In this document: positions 62,704 through 64,000 of the stretch, in pieces | Position numbering within the stretch: the first letter of the stretch is position 1 | Layout: every line of letters starts with the position of its first letter | NCBI RefSeq assembly: GCF_000423005.1 | Contig: NZ_AUHD01000010.1 | Coordinates: forward strand, 62,001 to 126,000 | DNA from: Gelidibacter mesophilus DSM 14095 | Lineage (GTDB): Bacteria > Bacteroidota > Bacteroidia > Flavobacteriales > Flavobacteriaceae | Reading direction: 5' to 3' | Length of the DNA stretch: 64,000 nt | Translations under genes and position numbers: made by a program | Notes under the pieces: generated by a model | The model's input: only the letters and a program-made list of their open reading frames with translations | What the model was told of the DNA's origin: nothing | Database searches by the model: none

Positions 62704-63009
62704 TTATCGATTTTCCAGTTGTCTTCTCAGTTTACCTTCCACATCGGTCAACAAGGCATGAAAATCATCACCATATTCAGAAGCGAAGGGATCCTTGCCC
62801 GGTAGGCCTAGACGGATACTGACCTGCTTTTGTTGGGTTTTTTTATCTTTTTTATCTTCTAAATAGATATCTGCCCATTCTATTTTGTCATAAAATCGAC
62901 TGAGTCGTGAAATGCATTTGTGGATGGTGTCTTTTATAGCATCACCTATGGTGATGTCTATAGCTTCAATGTTAATTTTTATTCCGGAAATTGTATCTGA
63001 GTATTGCAT
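62704..63009 (-). CDS. Ribosome hibernation factor (HPF/RaiA family)
   Basis: A 101-residue protein of the HPF/YfiA (RaiA) family that binds the 30S decoding region and inactivates ribosomes in stationary phase. INIEAIDITIGDAIKDTIHKCISRLSRFYDKIEWADIYLED is the beta-alpha-beta fold and the end (KDPFASEYGDDFHALLTDVEGKLRRQLENR) has the second long helix with its Arg/Lys cluster. It is the short form without the dimerising C-terminal domain. Its neighbours Dps and a dehydrogenase also fit stress or slow growth. Confidence 0.9.
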   Translation of the reverse strand: MQYSDTISGIKINIEAIDITIGDAIKDTIHKCISRLSRFYDKIEWADIYLEDKKDKKTQQKQVSIRLGLPGKDPFASEYGDDFHALLTDVEGKLRRQLENR

Positions 63010-63263
63010 AGGTTTAATTTTTAAGATGATGTTATACGTCTTCTACAAATCAGAGATCTGAATAAAGTGACATAGAACGATAAGAACTTTGAACAAGATG
63101 TCTTCTTTTTTTATAGAAAGACTATAGTGGTCCAAATGATATCGTCCTATGTTCTAACTTTACTAAGTCCGTTTAGAGATCTAATGGATAGGCAGTTTTT
63201 TTCTCACTGCCAATTTCACGATCTTTATCTCAACATGAAATCACGATTGCGCATTCAATTTAA

Positions 63264-63737
63264 TTATTTTAGATATGCAGAATACATCCAAACCAATTTT
63301 TCCTGTTCGCGAATATAATCGCTCATCAGGGCATTGGTACCTTCGTCTTCTGCATCTGCAGATAACTCTAGAATTTCCCTTTGTAGGATGATTATGATTT
63401 TGAAGGATTCAAGCGTATCTTTCATATCCTGAATTCCGTCAGCTACTTCAGAGCTTTCTTTGATTTTTGCTTCTTTCTGATAGATAGAAAATTTGTGGTT
63501 TGGGGTATGCCCAAGCGTCCGAATACGTTCTGCCACTTCATCAATCTTTATAAATAAATCTTCATAAAGCTCTTGGAACTTGTCGTGTAATTCAAAAAAT
63601 TTATCACCTTTAATGTTCCAATGATAGCCTCTAACATTTTGATAAAATATTGAATAATCCGCTAAGAGCTCATTGAGTTTTTCTGCAAGTACTTTGGATT
63701 TTGCAATGTCTAATCCAATTGAATTTAATTTTGCCAT
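63264..63737 (-). CDS. dps: Dps ferritin-like DNA-protecting protein
   Basis: A 157-residue Dps, a 12-subunit cage that stores iron and protects DNA from peroxide. The ferroxidase residues stand at the expected spacing: His39 (YHWNIKG), His51 (ELHDKFQELYED), Asp66 and Glu70 (KIDEVAERIRTLGH). The C-terminal helix REQEKLVWMYSAYLK is typical. There is no extended basic N-terminal tail, so DNA binding may be weak. OxyR at 20450-21388 is a plausible regulator (known for this family in other bacteria). It lies 30 bp after the truncated dehydrogenase gene on the same strand. Confidence 0.95.
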   Translation of the reverse strand: MAKLNSIGLDIAKSKVLAEKLNELLADYSIFYQNVRGYHWNIKGDKFFELHDKFQELYEDLFIKIDEVAERIRTLGHTPNHKFSIYQKEAKIKESSEVADGIQDMKDTLESFKIIIILQREILELSADAEDEGTNALMSDYIREQEKLVWMYSAYLK

Positions 63738-63767
63738 TTCCTCTAGTTTTAAAATTTATGTTCTTAT

Positions 63768-64000
63768 TTATTTGTGATTGAGATCAACCAATATCTTCAC
63801 TTCTGAAGGATCCTTGGTAAGGGCCTCAAAACCTTTTTCTACAATGTTGTCCAGCGAAATCACACTGGTGATAAGTTTTTCTACGGGCAATCTTCCACTA
63901 CTAATTAAAGCAATGACCTGAGGAAATATGTTACGATAGGCGGCGGTTCCTATTATGGTCAATTCTCGTAAGGTTTGATTTAGAGCATCGTGAGTGACGT
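63768..64000 (-). CDS. Zinc-type alcohol dehydrogenase-like protein, C-terminal part (cut by window edge)
   Basis: The last 77 codons of a medium-chain zinc-type dehydrogenase, open at the window end. Visible is the C-terminal part of the catalytic domain: LRELTIIGTAAYRNIFPQVIALISSGRLPVEKLITSVISLDNIVEKGFEALTKDPSEVKILVDL, with the SGRL..LIT..I.LD.I..GFE pattern typical of sorbitol/threonine/butanediol dehydrogenases. The frame stays open beyond the TTG at 63962, so that codon is internal. Substrate cannot be predicted from this part. Confidence 0.85.
   Translation of the reverse strand, partial: VTHDALNQTLRELTIIGTAAYRNIFPQVIALISSGRLPVEKLITSVISLDNIVEKGFEALTKDPSEVKILVDLNHK

Noticed and set aside
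63127-63318. Plus-strand ORF of 63 codons between HPF and Dps
   Set aside because: Its end overlaps dps antisense, and it shows no family or start context.
1-64000. CRISPR arrays, insertion sequences, prophage or integrase genes
   Set aside because: No regularly spaced direct repeats, transposase motifs or phage genes were seen on either strand; the repeats found are isolated palindromes.

Overview
The window looks like a chromosomal segment of a marine or environmental member of the Flavobacteriaceae (Bacteroidetes). Reasons: several promoters fit the Bacteroidetes pattern (a TTG near -33 and TAnnTTTG near -7), start codons lack Shine-Dalgarno sequences, the carotenoid genes run as regulator-crtI-crtB-crtZ-crtY, a cyclophilin-FKBP fusion is present, and the dispersed palindromes are of the kind seen in this family. 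I cannot name the genus.

Region 1 (1-19000) is a surface polysaccharide locus. It encodes eleven putative glycosyltransferases (families GT2 and GT4 plus one unclassified), a NeuB-NeuC-NeuA set that makes a CMP-activated nonulosonic (sialic-acid-like) sugar, an FkbM-type methyltransferase, an O-antigen-polymerase-like membrane protein and, at the end, the polyprenyl-phosphate sugar transferase that would start each repeat unit. The genes mostly overlap by ATGA or nearly abut, so they are probably long transcription units. Base composition changes abruptly inside the locus, which suggests assembly by transfer. No flippase is in view and the first gene is cut by the window edge.

Region 2 (19200-33330) is mostly housekeeping: an AIM24-like protein, a small orphan protein with its own terminator, OxyR, the cyclophilin-FKBP fusion, two small genes (one SRPBCC-like), an operon of three SurA/PpiC-type periplasmic folding factors followed by a MoxR ATPase, an acyltransferase, aconitase and a TlpA-like thioredoxin.

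Region 3 (33313-38406, minus strand) is a carotenoid operon (crtI, crtB, crtZ, crtY; predicted end product zeaxanthin). It is headed by a MerR regulator with the cobalamin-binding motifs of CarH/LitR photoreceptors, and a tRNA-Leu(GAG) lies upstream. A 9-bp inverted repeat sits on the crtI promoter.

Region 4 (38811-40969) has a lipoprotein, a single-pass membrane protein and a PRC-barrel protein. Region 5 (41189-60433) pairs a histidine kinase and NtrC-type response regulator with a divergent export operon: one HlyD-like adaptor, one MacB-type ATPase, five tandem full-length MacB/FtsX permeases, a GIN-domain protein and a second, diverged ATPase. Spacers between the permeases carry two families of palindromic repeats that also occur elsewhere in the window.

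Region 6 (60617-64000) has a conserved hypothetical gene, two decayed membrane-protein genes (a FUSC fragment and a frameshifted TRIC-family gene), and stationary-phase genes: a ribosome hibernation factor, Dps and the end of a zinc-type dehydrogenase.
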